Assembly (NCBI GenBank): GCA_034408745.1
Contig: JAWXCM010000037.1
Location: 1-45,433 of the forward strand
Reading direction: 5' to 3'
Length of the DNA: 45,433 bases
Origin: JAWXCM01 sp034408745
Lineage (GTDB): Bacteria; Acidobacteriota; Terriglobia; Bryobacterales; Bryobacteraceae
A model generated the notes under the pieces. The model had not been told where the DNA came from. It did not search any database and saw only the letters and a program-made list of their open reading frames with translations. The position numbers and the translations under genes are program-made. Shown here one piece after another: positions 15,182-24,787 of the stretch; position 1 is the first letter of the stretch, and the number at the start of each line of letters is the position of its first letter.

Positions 15182-17513
15182 ATGAAGAAGCTCCTTCCGG
15201 GTCTGCTAGGCGTTGTTTACTGCTTTGCAACCACTCCCCAATTCGGGAACTTCCACTCCCGTTTGAACCGAATTTAGGACAGGCGGCACCGTCCGTCCAA
15301 TATTTCGCCCGAACTCCGGAATCCGCTGTGTGGATCGAAGACGGCGGGCTGCGGGTGACGCCAAAAGGCCAGACTACGCCGGTGGGTTTTCAGTGGACCA
15401 ACTCAGCCCACGTGGCAGCCTGGGCCGTCGGGGCGACTTCCCGGAGTAAGCCACTATTACAGCGGCAGTAAAGCGGTCACCGGTGTTCCCCAGTTCCGCG
15501 AACTTCGCGGAATTTCCCTTTATCCAGGAATTGATATTCGCCTGCACGGCGACGCCCGGCAGTTCGAGTACGATTTCGAGGTGGCCGCCGGAGCGGATCC
15601 GAAGCAAATCGGCTGGACGCTGCCGGTAGAGCCCGCGCGCGACGGCGACGACCTGATCGCCCTTGGCGTTCGACTGAAGAAGCCCGAAGCGTGGCAGTTC
15701 GTCGACGGACTCCGTATCGACGTGCTTGTGCGCTACCGCGTGCGCGGTAAAGAGGTCGCGTTCCAACTCGGCCGGTATGACCGCGGACTGCCGCTGACCA
15801 TCGACCCGCTGGTGCTCGGAGTCCCCGGCTTCCGCACCTTCGTGGGTGGCATCGGGAACGACACCATCGAGGATCTGGCAGTCAACGCCGCCGGCGAGAT
15901 CTTCGTTACGGGTTACAGCACCACTCCGGATGCCATCTCCGGCACCAACACAGCTGGCGCAGCGTACGTGTCAAAACTGAGCGCCAACGGATCCGCCGTT
16001 CTGTACACCACCTACATCAACGGAAATGGCTCCGACTTCGGCAGAGGTATCGCCGTCGACGCAAACGGCAACGTCGCCGTCACCGGCAGTACGTCGTCCA
16101 CCAACCTCGCGTTGACGACGCCATTCCAGGCTGCGAACGGAGGCGGCCCAACCGACGCCTTTGTCGCCAAACTCTCTCCCTCAGGTACTGTGCTTTGGTC
16201 CAGCTTACAAGTTCCTTCTTCTCGAGGGCGGCGTTCATAGCGCGCCTCTCCGCCGCCGGAATCAAAGAGGCAGCGACGTACGTGGGACCGGTGTACCTCG
16301 CGCAGTCGAACCTGGTGCTGGATTCGTCGGACAATCCTCACATCTCACGTTGAACAAGAACGCGCAGGCCATCGCAGCCGCCGGCGGCATCGAGAGCATG
16401 GACCTGACCTCCTCCATCTCCAGCTGTCAGGCGACCGCGACCAGCAGTGCCAGTTGGCTGGTGCCGATCGTGCGCGGAAGCGCAGTGCTGTACCGCGTGT
16501 CCACGAATCAGACCAACGCGCCGCGCATCGCCACACTGACGGCAGCGGGCCAGACGCTCACCGTCACCCAGGCCGCATCGACAGGCTGCACCTTCAGCGT
16601 GACGCCCACCACCCTCGCCTCCGCTGTCAACGGCGGCGCTTCCAGCTTCACCCTGACCGCGTCAGCCCCCACCTGTAGCTGGTACGTTTTCCCGAGAGTG
16701 CCATGGGCAAACATCTCACCGGAGAGTGGCACCGGAACCACGGCGTTGCGAGTGACGGTGATGCCGAACTTCACCACCACGATCCGGACAGGAAACCTCG
16801 ACATCGCAGGCGGGCTGGTGCCAGTCGCACAACCAGCCAGCTCGGAAACACTCACGGAACGCTCCTTCCGGCTGCTGTTCATTAACCTCTTCGGGCGCCA
16901 TCCGTCGGCGGCAGAACTCGCGTACTATGTTGCCGACTACGCCGGAGGCGCTTTTTTTGTCGACGCTCTCACCAACAACTGGAAACGCGCTTACTATTAC
17001 TGGAATTTCCAGTATTCGGAGGAATTCCACGAAACGGCCCGCTTCTGTGCCGGCCTGTACATCGGACTGCTGGACCGTGACCCGGAAGTGGAAGGCTGGC
17101 GATTCCAGCGTGACGCCATGCGCGCCGGTATAGTCAACGGCGTCACCATCGTCGACGCGTTCCTGAAGTCAGCCGAGTACAAAGCCAGATGGGGCACACC
17201 GTCAGATTCGGAGTTCATCCGGCTTCTGTACCGCTACGTTCTGCTGAGGGAAGCCACAGAGTCGGAAGTATCCGGCCACGTGGCCACACTCTCGACTTTG
17301 TCCCGGACCACCGTTGCTTATAACTTCCTGCACGCGCAGGAATACTACCAGCGAATTGGACCCAGACTCACTGCGTTCCTGCTGGGTGCCGTATTCCGCC
17401 AGCGGGACAACACTCCCGACGAGCGCCAGTACTTCATTGACAACTATCAATTCAACGAAGAACTGGCCAACCAGGTAATGAACGGCGAGGAATTCAAAGC
17501 AATTATCCGGTGA
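15182..17513 (+). pseudogene. Exported SBBP-type/BACON/DUF4214 surface protein, multiply frameshifted
   Basis: Pieces of one large surface protein lie in order but in changing frames. ATG 15182 starts a signal peptide (MKKLLPGLLGVVYCFATTPQ). Another frame gives LPLPFEPNLGQAAPSVQYFA from about 15250. From about 15440 the first frame returns with ISLYPGIDIRLHGDARQFEY and SBBP-like repeats (DTIEDLAVNAAGEIFVTGYS, GIAVDANGNVAVTGST). Near 16215 the frame changes again (AAFIARLSAAGIKEAATYVG), and from about 16350 a third frame carries two BACON-like Ig repeats and a C-terminal DUF4214 domain (FRLLFINLFGRHPSAAELAY, GLYIGLLDRDPEVEGW). At least four frame changes are needed, and there are stop codons at 15276, 16238 and 16350. 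The last 390 codons are open and could still be made as a fragment, but no good start is visible. Confidence 0.8.
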
Positions 17514-17519
17514 GAATGC

Positions 17520-18461
17520 TCAGGCGTTGCGGAGTGTGCCGACATGCGCGGCCACTCCCGCGCCGAGCCCCTCCAGACTGTAGCCGCCTTCCAGCACCGA
17601 CACCAGACGGCCCTCGCAGTGGTCTTCCGCGATATCCATCATCAGCCGCGTCAGGTCGCGGAAATCATCATCCGTAAGGCGGAAACGCCCCAGCGGATCC
17701 CCGACGCGCGAATCGAATCCAGCAGAAATCAGCACGAAATCCGGCTTGAAATGCTTCGCTGCCGGGACCAAATCCTCGCGGAATACGCCGTAGATTTCCT
17801 CGCGTCCGGCGCCCGCGTCGAACGGTCGGTTCAGAATCTTGTCCTTGCCGTTTCCTTCCCCACGCTCGTCCGCCGCACCGGTGCCCGGATACCACGGGTA
17901 CTGATGCGTGGAGAAGAACAGCACCGAGCCGTCGCGCCAGAACGTATCCTGCGTCCCGTTGCCGTGATGGACATCCCAGTCGACAATCAGCACGCGCTCG
18001 GCGCCATGCTTGCGCTGCGCATATCGAGCCGCCACCGCCACGTTGTTGAAGATGCAGAAGCCCATGCCTTTGGTGGGCGTCGCGTGATGGCCCGGCGGTC
18101 GAACGGCGCAGAATGCATTCTTCACACGGCCACTGAAGACCGCATCCACGGCGTTCATGACGCCGCCCGCGGCCTGAAGAGCGACATCGAGCGACCGAGG
18201 CATCACATCAGTGTCGCCGGTGGACAGTTGGCGCACTCCGCGCCGAATCTCGCGATGCGCGAGGTCGATGTACTCGCGCGAGTGCACCGCGGCCAGTTCT
18301 TCAATCGACGCCGGACGCGGCTCAATGCGCGTCATCTGCTTGCGATGCCCTCCGCGCTCGAGCGCAGCGGTGACAGCGTCCAGACGTTCCGGGCGCTCCG
18401 GGTGCGCCTCGCCTGGGGCGTGCTGTTTGTAGAGAGGGTCGAGGAGAAGACCGGTGGACAT
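17520..18461 (-). CDS. Histone deacetylase-like (AcuC/class II) deacylase
   Basis: The 313-residue protein belongs to the arginase/deacetylase superfamily that removes acetyl or similar groups from amines. Visible signatures are HPERPERLDAV (20-30), the catalytic histidine pair in RPPGHHATPTKGMGFC (121-136), and the zinc site in DWDVHHGNGTQD (Asp163, His165) with Asp250 in SAGFDSRVGDPLG. The late GGYSLEGL supplies the transition-state tyrosine. All key residues are present and length is typical. Bacterial members act on acetylpolyamines, acetyl-CoA synthetase lysines or other small amides; which one is not decided by sequence. It converges on the DUF4214 pseudogene with a 6-base gap. Confidence 0.9.
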   Translation of the reverse strand: MSTGLLLDPLYKQHAPGEAHPERPERLDAVTAALERGGHRKQMTRIEPRPASIEELAAVHSREYIDLAHREIRRGVRQLSTGDTDVMPRSLDVALQAAGGVMNAVDAVFSGRVKNAFCAVRPPGHHATPTKGMGFCIFNNVAVAARYAQRKHGAERVLIVDWDVHHGNGTQDTFWRDGSVLFFSTHQYPWYPGTGAADERGEGNGKDKILNRPFDAGAGREEIYGVFREDLVPAAKHFKPDFVLISAGFDSRVGDPLGRFRLTDDDFRDLTRLMMDIAEDHCEGRLVSVLEGGYSLEGLGAGVAAHVGTLRNA

Positions 18462-18780
18462 GCTCCGCTTATCGTATTACCTTCGAGGGCCGGAGACGCG
18501 GTTCCAGTTTGGGGGGGGAAAGCTCACCCTCCGCTCATCTCGAATTTCCATCACTCGGACACTCTAAGCGTAGTGCGACGATATCCGCGTGGCCGACCTG
18601 GCCGTGGCTGGCAAATGTCCAGACTAATTCCGGCTGAAAAACGGCATTCACGTAACGTTGAACTGCCAGACTCTACCCGTGCTTCACCGAGCCGATTGCG
18701 GCCTGGCGGGTATCCAGCACTTACCGGTACGGGGGCTGAACTTGCCCCAGGTCGGCGCTAACCGCGATAATGTGGGACGT
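18462..18780. other. Intergenic region between divergent genes
   Basis: About 320 bases between the deacylase and the acetyltransferase. I see no coding sequence with family resemblance, no repeat and no RNA gene. A frame open from 18658 into the acetyltransferase is only an upstream extension without conserved features. A run of eight or more G at about 18511-18518 is the only low-complexity feature. Confidence 0.45.
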
Positions 18781-19338
18781 ATGCGGACTGAGCGGGAAAA
18801 GATGCTGGCCGGGGAGCTTTACGATGCTCTGGATGCGGATTTAGCGTTGGCGCGGAACCGGGCGCGGGATTTGTGTCAGACGCTGAATGCCTCCCGGGAG
18901 GGCGATACGGAGGTGCGGCGGTTCCTGACCTCGCAGATATTTGGAAAGGGTGGCGATACGGTCTGGGTGCAACCTCCCTTTTTCTGCGACTACGGAAGCA
19001 ATATCGAGCTTGGCGAGCGGGTTTTCTTTAACTTTAACTGCGTCGTGCTGGATGTTTGCCGTGTTTCGATTGGGGATTTTACGTTATTTGGGCCGGCGGT
19101 ACAGATTTTGACTCCCATGCATCCGCTGAATGCCGAACTGCGGCGGAAGCAGGAGTACGGCAAGCCTGTTGAGATTGGGTCCGATGTCTGGGTTGGTGGC
19201 GGGGCGCTGATTCTGCCCGGCGTTCGGATTGGGTCCAGGTCCGTGATCGGCGCCGGAAGTGTGGTGACGCGCGATATTCCGGACAGGGTGTTTGCGGCCG
19301 GGAATCCGTGCCGGGTAATTCGGGAAATTGCGGAGTAA
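18781..19338 (+). CDS. Hexapeptide-repeat sugar O-acetyltransferase (maltose acetyltransferase-like)
   Basis: The 185-residue product matches the Maa/LacA/NodL family, which moves acetyl from acetyl-CoA to a sugar hydroxyl. The N-terminal helix EREKMLAGELYDALDADL is diagnostic, followed by QPPFFCDYGSNIELGERVFF and left-handed beta-helix repeats (VEIGSDVWVGGGALILPGVR, IGSRSVIGAGSVVTRDIPDR). The catalytic histidine is in ILTPMHPL. The ATG at 18781 aligns with the usual family start; the longer frame upstream is not conserved. The ribosome binding site is weak (GGGAC). Length is normal. The sugar substrate is not known. Confidence 0.9.
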   Translation: MRTEREKMLAGELYDALDADLALARNRARDLCQTLNASREGDTEVRRFLTSQIFGKGGDTVWVQPPFFCDYGSNIELGERVFFNFNCVVLDVCRVSIGDFTLFGPAVQILTPMHPLNAELRRKQEYGKPVEIGSDVWVGGGALILPGVRIGSRSVIGAGSVVTRDIPDRVFAAGNPCRVIREIAE

Positions 19339-19393
19339 TGGACGAGCCGTACCGACACAGGCAACCCAAAAACAAATATTGACCGGTTGAGAA

Positions 19394-21697
19394 TCACTGG
19401 GGCGGCCAGCGGAGATGGCGCCTCAGAAATTGGAATGTGCCCTGCCCGTTGATGGTGTGGGGACCATTGAAGAACTCGATTTCCGTGCGATCCGCCAGGT
19501 TCATCTGGGTGGTGTAGAAGCGGCGGGTTTTTGCGAACTCGTGGGCTACCCATTCGTCGGGGGCGACATTGTCGTTGTGACCGCGCTCGACCATGAATGG
19601 CCTTGGCGCCATCAGGTTGCCAAGATCGGAGTAGTTGACGACGCTGGCGAAATCGAACTCAATCATGTCGTACTCGTTGGTCACCATGTAGCTGTACTTC
19701 GAGTCGACGCTGGTGGTCTTCCAGACCCACTCGTTAAAGTCGGCTGAACAGATGGAGAGGGCGTACTGCGGCAGCAGCGGGGGTACGCGCATTGCGGTCT
19801 TGCCGCCGTAGGAAAGGCCGTAGAAGCCGATGCGCTGGGGGTCCGTGAAGGGCTGCTGGGCAAGCCATTCGAGGATGCGCTGATGCTGGCCGAGGACGAA
19901 CGAGAATAGCGCGAGTTTCAGGGGATGGCCACGGCGCTGGATGATGCGGAAGCGGTCCTGGCCGATGTACGGGTTCTGCGGTGAGAAGGTGACGAAGCCT
20001 TCTTCGGCGAGTTTGACGGCCATGCGGTGGTAGTAGTGGCTGTCGATTTTGGGATCGGCCAGTTCGACGGGGCGGCCTTCGAGTCCGTGCTGGCAAACCA
20101 CAACGGGGCGACGTTCGCCCGCCGCGATGTTCTTGGGGACGAGGATGATGCCCTGGGCGAAGACCCCTGGCCAGACGTCGAGCACGACTTCGTAGCCCCT
20201 GTATTTGGGCTCATCCAGGATGAGGCGGCTGCGCGGACTGGCGGGTATTGTCGGGTCCGGCATGCGACCGATGACTTCATTCCAGATGTGGTTGCGGTAA
20301 GGCTCGGAGGTCTCTTTCCAGCGCGCGGGCGTGGTTGTGTCGATGCGCCCCCAGAACTCCTGGCGGCGTGCGGGGGACTGACGAACGAGGCGCTGTGTGT
20401 GCTCGACCCATGTGTCGAACTGGCGCTTCTGGCGGGCGCCGATGTCGTAATCGGGGCGGAGGTTTTGCGGGGCTGTGGCGGTAACGGCTGCCGCTGGTGC
20501 GGATCGGAGAAATGCGGTCAGTGCCTTGTCCGATCCGGGCAAACCCCGGCCTGCTTCGGTTTCGATGAGCTGGAGTTTGTCGGAATTGAGGCTGGTGTAG
20601 TAGGCTCGGGCACGTTCCGTTTCTGCGCGGACGGCGTCGAGGGGAGGAGTTTTGATGGAGCCGTTGGGAGTGGCGCCGCGGCGGTCGGTGGTAGTGGGCG
20701 GCGGGCCGGTGACTTCGGGTGCCCGGGCCGCTTCAATGACGAGGGCTCGGGGGGCGATGAGGCTGGCGATTTCGGCGTCGCCGAACTCGCGGACGAGAGA
20801 CCAGACGTCGCGGTAGACGGGCTCAGACCAGAGTTGCTCGCGGGGCTGGAAGTAGCCGCTGACCAGGGTGGTTGTGATGCGCGGGTCCAGAGCGGCGCTG
20901 TAGAGCGCGATCAGTCCGCCTTCTCCGTAACCAGCGACGGCGATCGGGGCGGACTGGCGGGTGTTTTCGGCGGTGAACCAGTCGATTGCCGCGAGCACGG
21001 TCTGGACTTCGTAACCAATGATGTGACGGCCGGTCTGGTATGCCATGCGGTAGATCCATTCGCGATGCGGCTGGTTGGTCATGCGAATACCGGGGATGCC
21101 GGACCAGGTGTCTTTGCGGTCGATGAGGGTTGGGACAAGCACGAGGCAGCCACGTTCGGCGAGGCGGCGGGCGAACTGAGCCTGGGGCTCGATGCCAGGC
21201 TGCAGGCCGGTGAGGGCTTCTGGGGTGGTGTCCGCGTCGGGGATGGCGACAATGCGGGCTACCGGGCTGCGGTCGGGGATGAGGAGGAGGCCTTCGGCGA
21301 AGACGGCGCCGCCTTCGAGGACTGGCCAGCGAACGGCGTGGATTTTGTAGCCCGGCCCTTTGCCTACAACGGAGTCCTGGGCCGTGGTGGCGTCAAGGAT
21401 CATTTGAGGACGCGTGGCGCGTTGGTCCGTGGCTCCGATGATGCGGCGGAGGCGGTCCCGGTTCGGGGCTATGGATTTTTCATATGCGGCTGCGGAGGTG
21501 TAGTCGCGTTTCCAGTATGTGGCCCGGCGGTTTGGGGCGGCGCTGGTTTCCCGGTCCAGCCACGTGTTAATGCCGTCTACCATCTGGGCTGCGAGGTCGC
21601 CCTGCATGGTGAGCGGTTGGGTGCCGGGCAGGGTGTTCTGGGCTTGGGCGAGCGCGATGGCGATGGCGGCGGTTAGGAGCAGGCGGAAGGTCGGCAT
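19394..21697 (-). CDS. Exported two-domain alpha/beta hydrolase, first domain lacks its nucleophile
   Basis: A signal peptide (MPTFRLLLTAAIAIALAQAQ) leads a 767-residue protein with two alpha/beta-hydrolase folds of the acetyl-xylan-esterase/dienelactone-hydrolase type. In the N-terminal half the elbow at 256-260 reads GYGEG, with Gly where serine is expected. In the C-terminal half it reads GLSYGG with Ser629, and later RGHNDNVAP and NGPHTINGQG supply an acid and the histidine. The second domain is therefore the likely esterase, the first a pseudo-enzyme. Family knowledge suggests removal of acyl groups from polysaccharide or glycosides. The first 130 bases overlap the open tail of the DUF1801 gene on the same strand. 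Confidence 0.8.
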   Translation of the reverse strand: MPTFRLLLTAAIAIALAQAQNTLPGTQPLTMQGDLAAQMVDGINTWLDRETSAAPNRRATYWKRDYTSAAAYEKSIAPNRDRLRRIIGATDQRATRPQMILDATTAQDSVVGKGPGYKIHAVRWPVLEGGAVFAEGLLLIPDRSPVARIVAIPDADTTPEALTGLQPGIEPQAQFARRLAERGCLVLVPTLIDRKDTWSGIPGIRMTNQPHREWIYRMAYQTGRHIIGYEVQTVLAAIDWFTAENTRQSAPIAVAGYGEGGLIALYSAALDPRITTTLVSGYFQPREQLWSEPVYRDVWSLVREFGDAEIASLIAPRALVIEAARAPEVTGPPPTTTDRRGATPNGSIKTPPLDAVRAETERARAYYTSLNSDKLQLIETEAGRGLPGSDKALTAFLRSAPAAAVTATAPQNLRPDYDIGARQKRQFDTWVEHTQRLVRQSPARRQEFWGRIDTTTPARWKETSEPYRNHIWNEVIGRMPDPTIPASPRSRLILDEPKYRGYEVVLDVWPGVFAQGIILVPKNIAAGERRPVVVCQHGLEGRPVELADPKIDSHYYHRMAVKLAEEGFVTFSPQNPYIGQDRFRIIQRRGHPLKLALFSFVLGQHQRILEWLAQQPFTDPQRIGFYGLSYGGKTAMRVPPLLPQYALSICSADFNEWVWKTTSVDSKYSYMVTNEYDMIEFDFASVVNYSDLGNLMAPRPFMVERGHNDNVAPDEWVAHEFAKTRRFYTTQMNLADRTEIEFFNGPHTINGQGTFQFLRRHLRWPPQ

Positions 21698-22172
21698 AAT
21701 GGTCCCAGGGGTTGTGGAGACATCTTACGCCTGTTGAAAGTTGCTGTCTGAGCGTGGGGTTCTCTCCAGGCCAGGCGTTCTCGACGTGTGCCCTGATATC
21801 TGAGTAAGCTGCATCAATGAGCCTGCTTAGCGCGGCGGCGTTTGTGAACGTTGCGGGTCTCAGCTGTACATGACGCATAAATCTGCCGGTGCCTTGCAAC
21901 AATCGGGCCGGATCGGGCAGCGATGCGCCGTGAAAGAACCCTGCGTTTACGTACGAAGTGAATACATTGACGCAGCCGAACGGCGCATCGCCCAGACACG
22001 CAACCGGACAACCGTCATGCACAAGCTCCCGAACTTCGTCGCCGCAACTTCGCATCACCTCAAACCACTCTCGGGCGATGGCTCCCAGTTCACCAGCACG
22101 CTCATCCAGCCACGCGTCGATGGCGGGATCCCTCTCGACCGACCCGTCGAACCGCAACAATTCCGATCTCAT
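21567..22172 (-). CDS. DUF1801-family protein with unusual C-terminal extension
   Basis: The first 135 or so residues fit small DUF1801 proteins (YdhG-like): GELGAIAREWFEVMRSCGDE, ELVHDGCPVACLGDAPFG, NAGFFHGASLPDPARLLQGT and GRFMRHVQLRP. Relatives normally end shortly after the helix seen here as ALSRLIDAAYSDIRAH. In this gene the frame stays open for about 65 more residues, rich in Arg, His and Pro, and runs 131 bases into the next gene in a different frame. The normal stop has probably been lost by a small indel. The biochemical role of the family is not settled. Confidence 0.7.
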   Translation of the reverse strand: MRSELLRFDGSVERDPAIDAWLDERAGELGAIAREWFEVMRSCGDEVRELVHDGCPVACLGDAPFGCVNVFTSYVNAGFFHGASLPDPARLLQGTGRFMRHVQLRPATFTNAAALSRLIDAAYSDIRAHVENAWPGENPTLRQQLSTGVRCLHNPWDHYADLPPAPNRRHRHRARPSPEHPARHPTAHHAGRPRSPDGRRH

Positions 22173-22339
22173 CGTTACTCGACTCTCTGCTCCCGAGACC
22201 CACGGTTACATAGCTCCGCTGGACAAAGTGCCGCACGATTGCCGTTATGAGTAGCCCGGCTCAGCGAGTTTCTGGCAGCCAGATACACCGCCTGCCCGGC
22301 GCTCATGCCAGAATCAATGAGCGGCTGGAGGAACGATTT

Positions 22340-23176
22340 GTGCACACATCGAGAAGAGACTTTTTAGCTGGTGGTATGGCGGTTGGGGCCGGGCTCGGGC
22401 AGATGGATGCTGCGCCGCTGAACATGCCCATCGGCACTCAGGTCTACCCGGTGAGGAAGGCGATTAGCAACGACTTTGAAGGCACGCTGCGCAATTTGGC
22501 GAGCATGGGATATCGCACGATCGAGATGTGCTCCCCGCAGGGATATAAAGGGGACTTCGCGCCTCTTGTCGGGCTGAAGGCTTCCGAGCTTCGCCAGAAG
22601 ATCCGTAGCGCGGGACTGACATGCGAGAGCAGCCACTACGGGTTCCGCGAGTTGAAGGAAACTCTGCCGCAGAGCATCGACTTCGCAAAAGAGCTCGGGC
22701 TGAAACAGATAATTCTGGCCAGTTTCGGCCTGCGCAAGGGTGCGACGCTGGACGAGTGGGCTCGCGCCGCGGACGAACTGAACAAGGCGGGAGCTGAAGC
22801 CAAAAAGGCGGGGCTGCAGGTCGGATTCCACAACCACGATACGGAGTTCACTGAGCGCGATGGGACGCTGATCTACGACAAGCTGACGAGCGTTCTGGAT
22901 CCGAAGGTGGTGAAGATGCAGTATCAGGTGGCGGTGGGCAGGCTCGGGTTCGACGCGCCCACTGTGTTCCGGAAGTATCCCGGCCGGTTCCTGTCCCTGC
23001 ACCTGCAGGACTGGTCGGCAGGGGACAGGAAAATGGTGGCGATCGGCAAAGGCGTAGTCGACTGGAAGGCGCTTTTCACGGCCGCGAAGAAAGCGGGCGT
23101 GAAGAATTACTTTGTCGAAGTCGAACCCGATCTGATGAAAGACAGCATCGATTTTCTGAAAACTCTGAACGTTTAA
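22340..23176 (+). CDS. Tat-exported sugar phosphate isomerase/epimerase-like TIM barrel
   Basis: The GTG at 22340 is preceded by GGAGGA at seven bases and gives a 278-residue protein starting with a twin-arginine signal (MHTSRRDFLAGGMAVGAGLG). The rest is an AP endonuclease-2-like TIM barrel: IGTQVYPVRKAI, LRNLASMGYRTIEMC, AGLTCESSHYGF, VGFHNHDTEF (metal-binding histidines), FLSLHLQDW and YFVEVEPDLMKD. Metal-dependent isomerisation or epimerisation of sugars or inositols is known for the family. The gene converges with the Gfo/Idh/MocA gene six bases away; such pairs are frequent in sugar/cyclitol catabolism, although opposite strands argue against a single operon. Confidence 0.85.
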   Translation: MHTSRRDFLAGGMAVGAGLGQMDAAPLNMPIGTQVYPVRKAISNDFEGTLRNLASMGYRTIEMCSPQGYKGDFAPLVGLKASELRQKIRSAGLTCESSHYGFRELKETLPQSIDFAKELGLKQIILASFGLRKGATLDEWARAADELNKAGAEAKKAGLQVGFHNHDTEFTERDGTLIYDKLTSVLDPKVVKMQYQVAVGRLGFDAPTVFRKYPGRFLSLHLQDWSAGDRKMVAIGKGVVDWKALFTAAKKAGVKNYFVEVEPDLMKDSIDFLKTLNV

Positions 23177-23182
23177 AGACGC

Positions 23183-24439
23183 TCAGACTTTGTCGGGCAC
23201 TGTGTAAGGGTCGCGGTAATTGCGCGTGAGGAGCTTGTTTGCTGCGTCGTGGCCCGTGAAGCGCAGCCGCGCCGGATCAAACTGCAGCTCACTCTTCACG
23301 CGGTACGAGATGTTGCCGAGATGGCAGAGACCGGTGGAGATTGCGGTCTCTTCAATCTCGGATTCGAGCAGCTTCGGGTCGCGCAGCCGCACGGCGTCGG
23401 CGAATTTGGCGAAGTGGTCGATGTTGGGCGGATACTCGGCCTCTGGTTCGGGCTGCTTGTTGCGGCCAAGGCGGACCTGGAACCGGCCGTCGGCCATGAT
23501 GTGCATGTGTCCTTTGGAACCCCAGAAGTCCCACGACGCGGGCTCGGCGGTATAGAGTCCGCGGAGCTGGCCGACGATCATGGAGCCGTCGGCGTAGGTC
23601 CACGTGACGTTCTGTGTGTTGGGCGTTTCAGCCTGGTCCTTGTAGCCGAATCGGCCGCCAGTGGAGTGCACGCGCACGGGCCAGGTCTTCTTCATGCCCC
23701 AGCGCAGAACGTCGATGAAGTGGATGCCGTTGTTGCCGAGCTCGCCGTTGCCAAAGTCCCAAAACCAGTGCCAGTTGTAGTGGACCAGATTTTCGTGATA
23801 CGGCTGCATGGGCGCGGGTCCCACCCACAGGTCCCAGTTGAGCCACGCGGGCGGAGCTTTGGTTTCTTTGAAGCCGATGGAATCGCGGCTGCCGGGGAAC
23901 ACGAAGTTGGCCTGGTAGATGTCGCCGATGGTACCGGCGTGGACCAGTTCGATCGCTTTGCGGAAGCGTCCCCACCAGCGGCGCTGGGTACCTCCGGCAG
24001 CGATGCGGTTGTGTTTGCGGGCCGCCTCAACGAGCTTTGTTCCCTCCCAGACGTTATGGGAGACGGGCTTTTCGACGTAGACGTCTTTGCCCGCCTGCAT
24101 GGCCCAGATCGCGGTAAGCGTGTGCCAGTGGTTGGTGGTGGCGATTGTGACAGCGTCGATGTTTTTGTCGTCGAAGACCCGGCGCATGTCGCTTTCGAGC
24201 TTGGGTCGCTTGCCCGTTTTCTTTGCGATTACGCCGGCGGCCTCTTCGGTACGGCGCCCGTCAGGGTCGACCAAAGTGGCGATCTCGACGTTGTTGCCGG
24301 GGAGGATTTCGCCGATGTGTGCCGTGCCTCGGGAGCCAACGCCGATAATGGCGAGCCGGACGCGGTCGTTGGCTCCGGCCCAGGCCTGGCTGGTGGCTGC
24401 TGCTGCTGAGGCGGAGACAAGGAAGAGGCGGCGGTCCAT
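23183..24439 (-). CDS. Tat-exported Gfo/Idh/MocA-family oxidoreductase
   Basis: The 418-residue product has a twin-arginine-like signal (MDRRLFLVSASAAAA), then a Rossmann fold (VRLAIIGVGSRGTAHIGE, VEIATLVDPDG), the family's TTNHWHTLTAIWAMQAGKDV and the canonical YVEKP catalytic loop. The C-terminal half has GGTQRRW, WLNWDLWVGPAP and WFWDFGNGELGNNGIHFID, typical of the large secreted subgroup. All expected motifs are intact, unlike the homologue at 8888-10063. Acts on a sugar or sugar derivative in the periplasm using a bound nicotinamide cofactor (family knowledge). Confidence 0.9.
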   Translation of the reverse strand: MDRRLFLVSASAAAATSQAWAGANDRVRLAIIGVGSRGTAHIGEILPGNNVEIATLVDPDGRRTEEAAGVIAKKTGKRPKLESDMRRVFDDKNIDAVTIATTNHWHTLTAIWAMQAGKDVYVEKPVSHNVWEGTKLVEAARKHNRIAAGGTQRRWWGRFRKAIELVHAGTIGDIYQANFVFPGSRDSIGFKETKAPPAWLNWDLWVGPAPMQPYHENLVHYNWHWFWDFGNGELGNNGIHFIDVLRWGMKKTWPVRVHSTGGRFGYKDQAETPNTQNVTWTYADGSMIVGQLRGLYTAEPASWDFWGSKGHMHIMADGRFQVRLGRNKQPEPEAEYPPNIDHFAKFADAVRLRDPKLLESEIEETAISTGLCHLGNISYRVKSELQFDPARLRFTGHDAANKLLTRNYRDPYTVPDKV

Positions 24440-24787
24440 ACGCTCTACCTTACAACCGGTCCTCGGTACTGTAAACCGGGGCGCGGTTTCTGTCCTGGTC
24501 GATCGGACGTCGACCCCGTTATTATGGCGAGCCGTTCAAGGCCAAATCGTTTGAACTCGCTTTTCATGGTGCACTGCACTGAAACGTGCGCTCACCCACC
24601 CCAGGAACAGCTGTTCTGAGCATGAGCCTCCCACGCCCATTGCAGGCGCTTTCGTCCCTGGAGTCGCATTGCCTGGAATCGCGGACCACATACCAGGGTG
24701 GGCTGATCTTCGGGCATGATGAACGAAAGCATGAGCTTCTGTGCTTCCTGCAGAATGGGGAAGGTTCGATTCTTCAAAGTGGCACCA
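24440..24787. other. Intergenic region, nothing recognised
   Basis: Roughly 350 bases upstream of the Gfo/Idh/MocA gene and downstream of the membrane protein gene. Open frames on both strands exist (for example 24592-24777 minus) but show no family resemblance and no good ribosome binding site. It probably contains the promoter for the oxidoreductase gene. Confidence 0.4.

Noticed and set aside
17544..18761. 405-residue open frame antisense to the HDAC-like gene
   Set aside because: The minus frame has all catalytic residues; the plus frame has no family pattern.
20027..21676. 549-residue open frame antisense to the two-domain hydrolase
   Set aside because: Its sequence is low in hydrophobic core patterns and rich in Gly, Asp and Val as expected from the reverse of a GC-rich gene; the minus-strand gene has a signal peptide and catalytic motifs.
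23249..24409. 386-residue open frame antisense to the Gfo/Idh/MocA gene
   Set aside because: Mirror of a well-supported coding frame; no motif or ribosome binding site.
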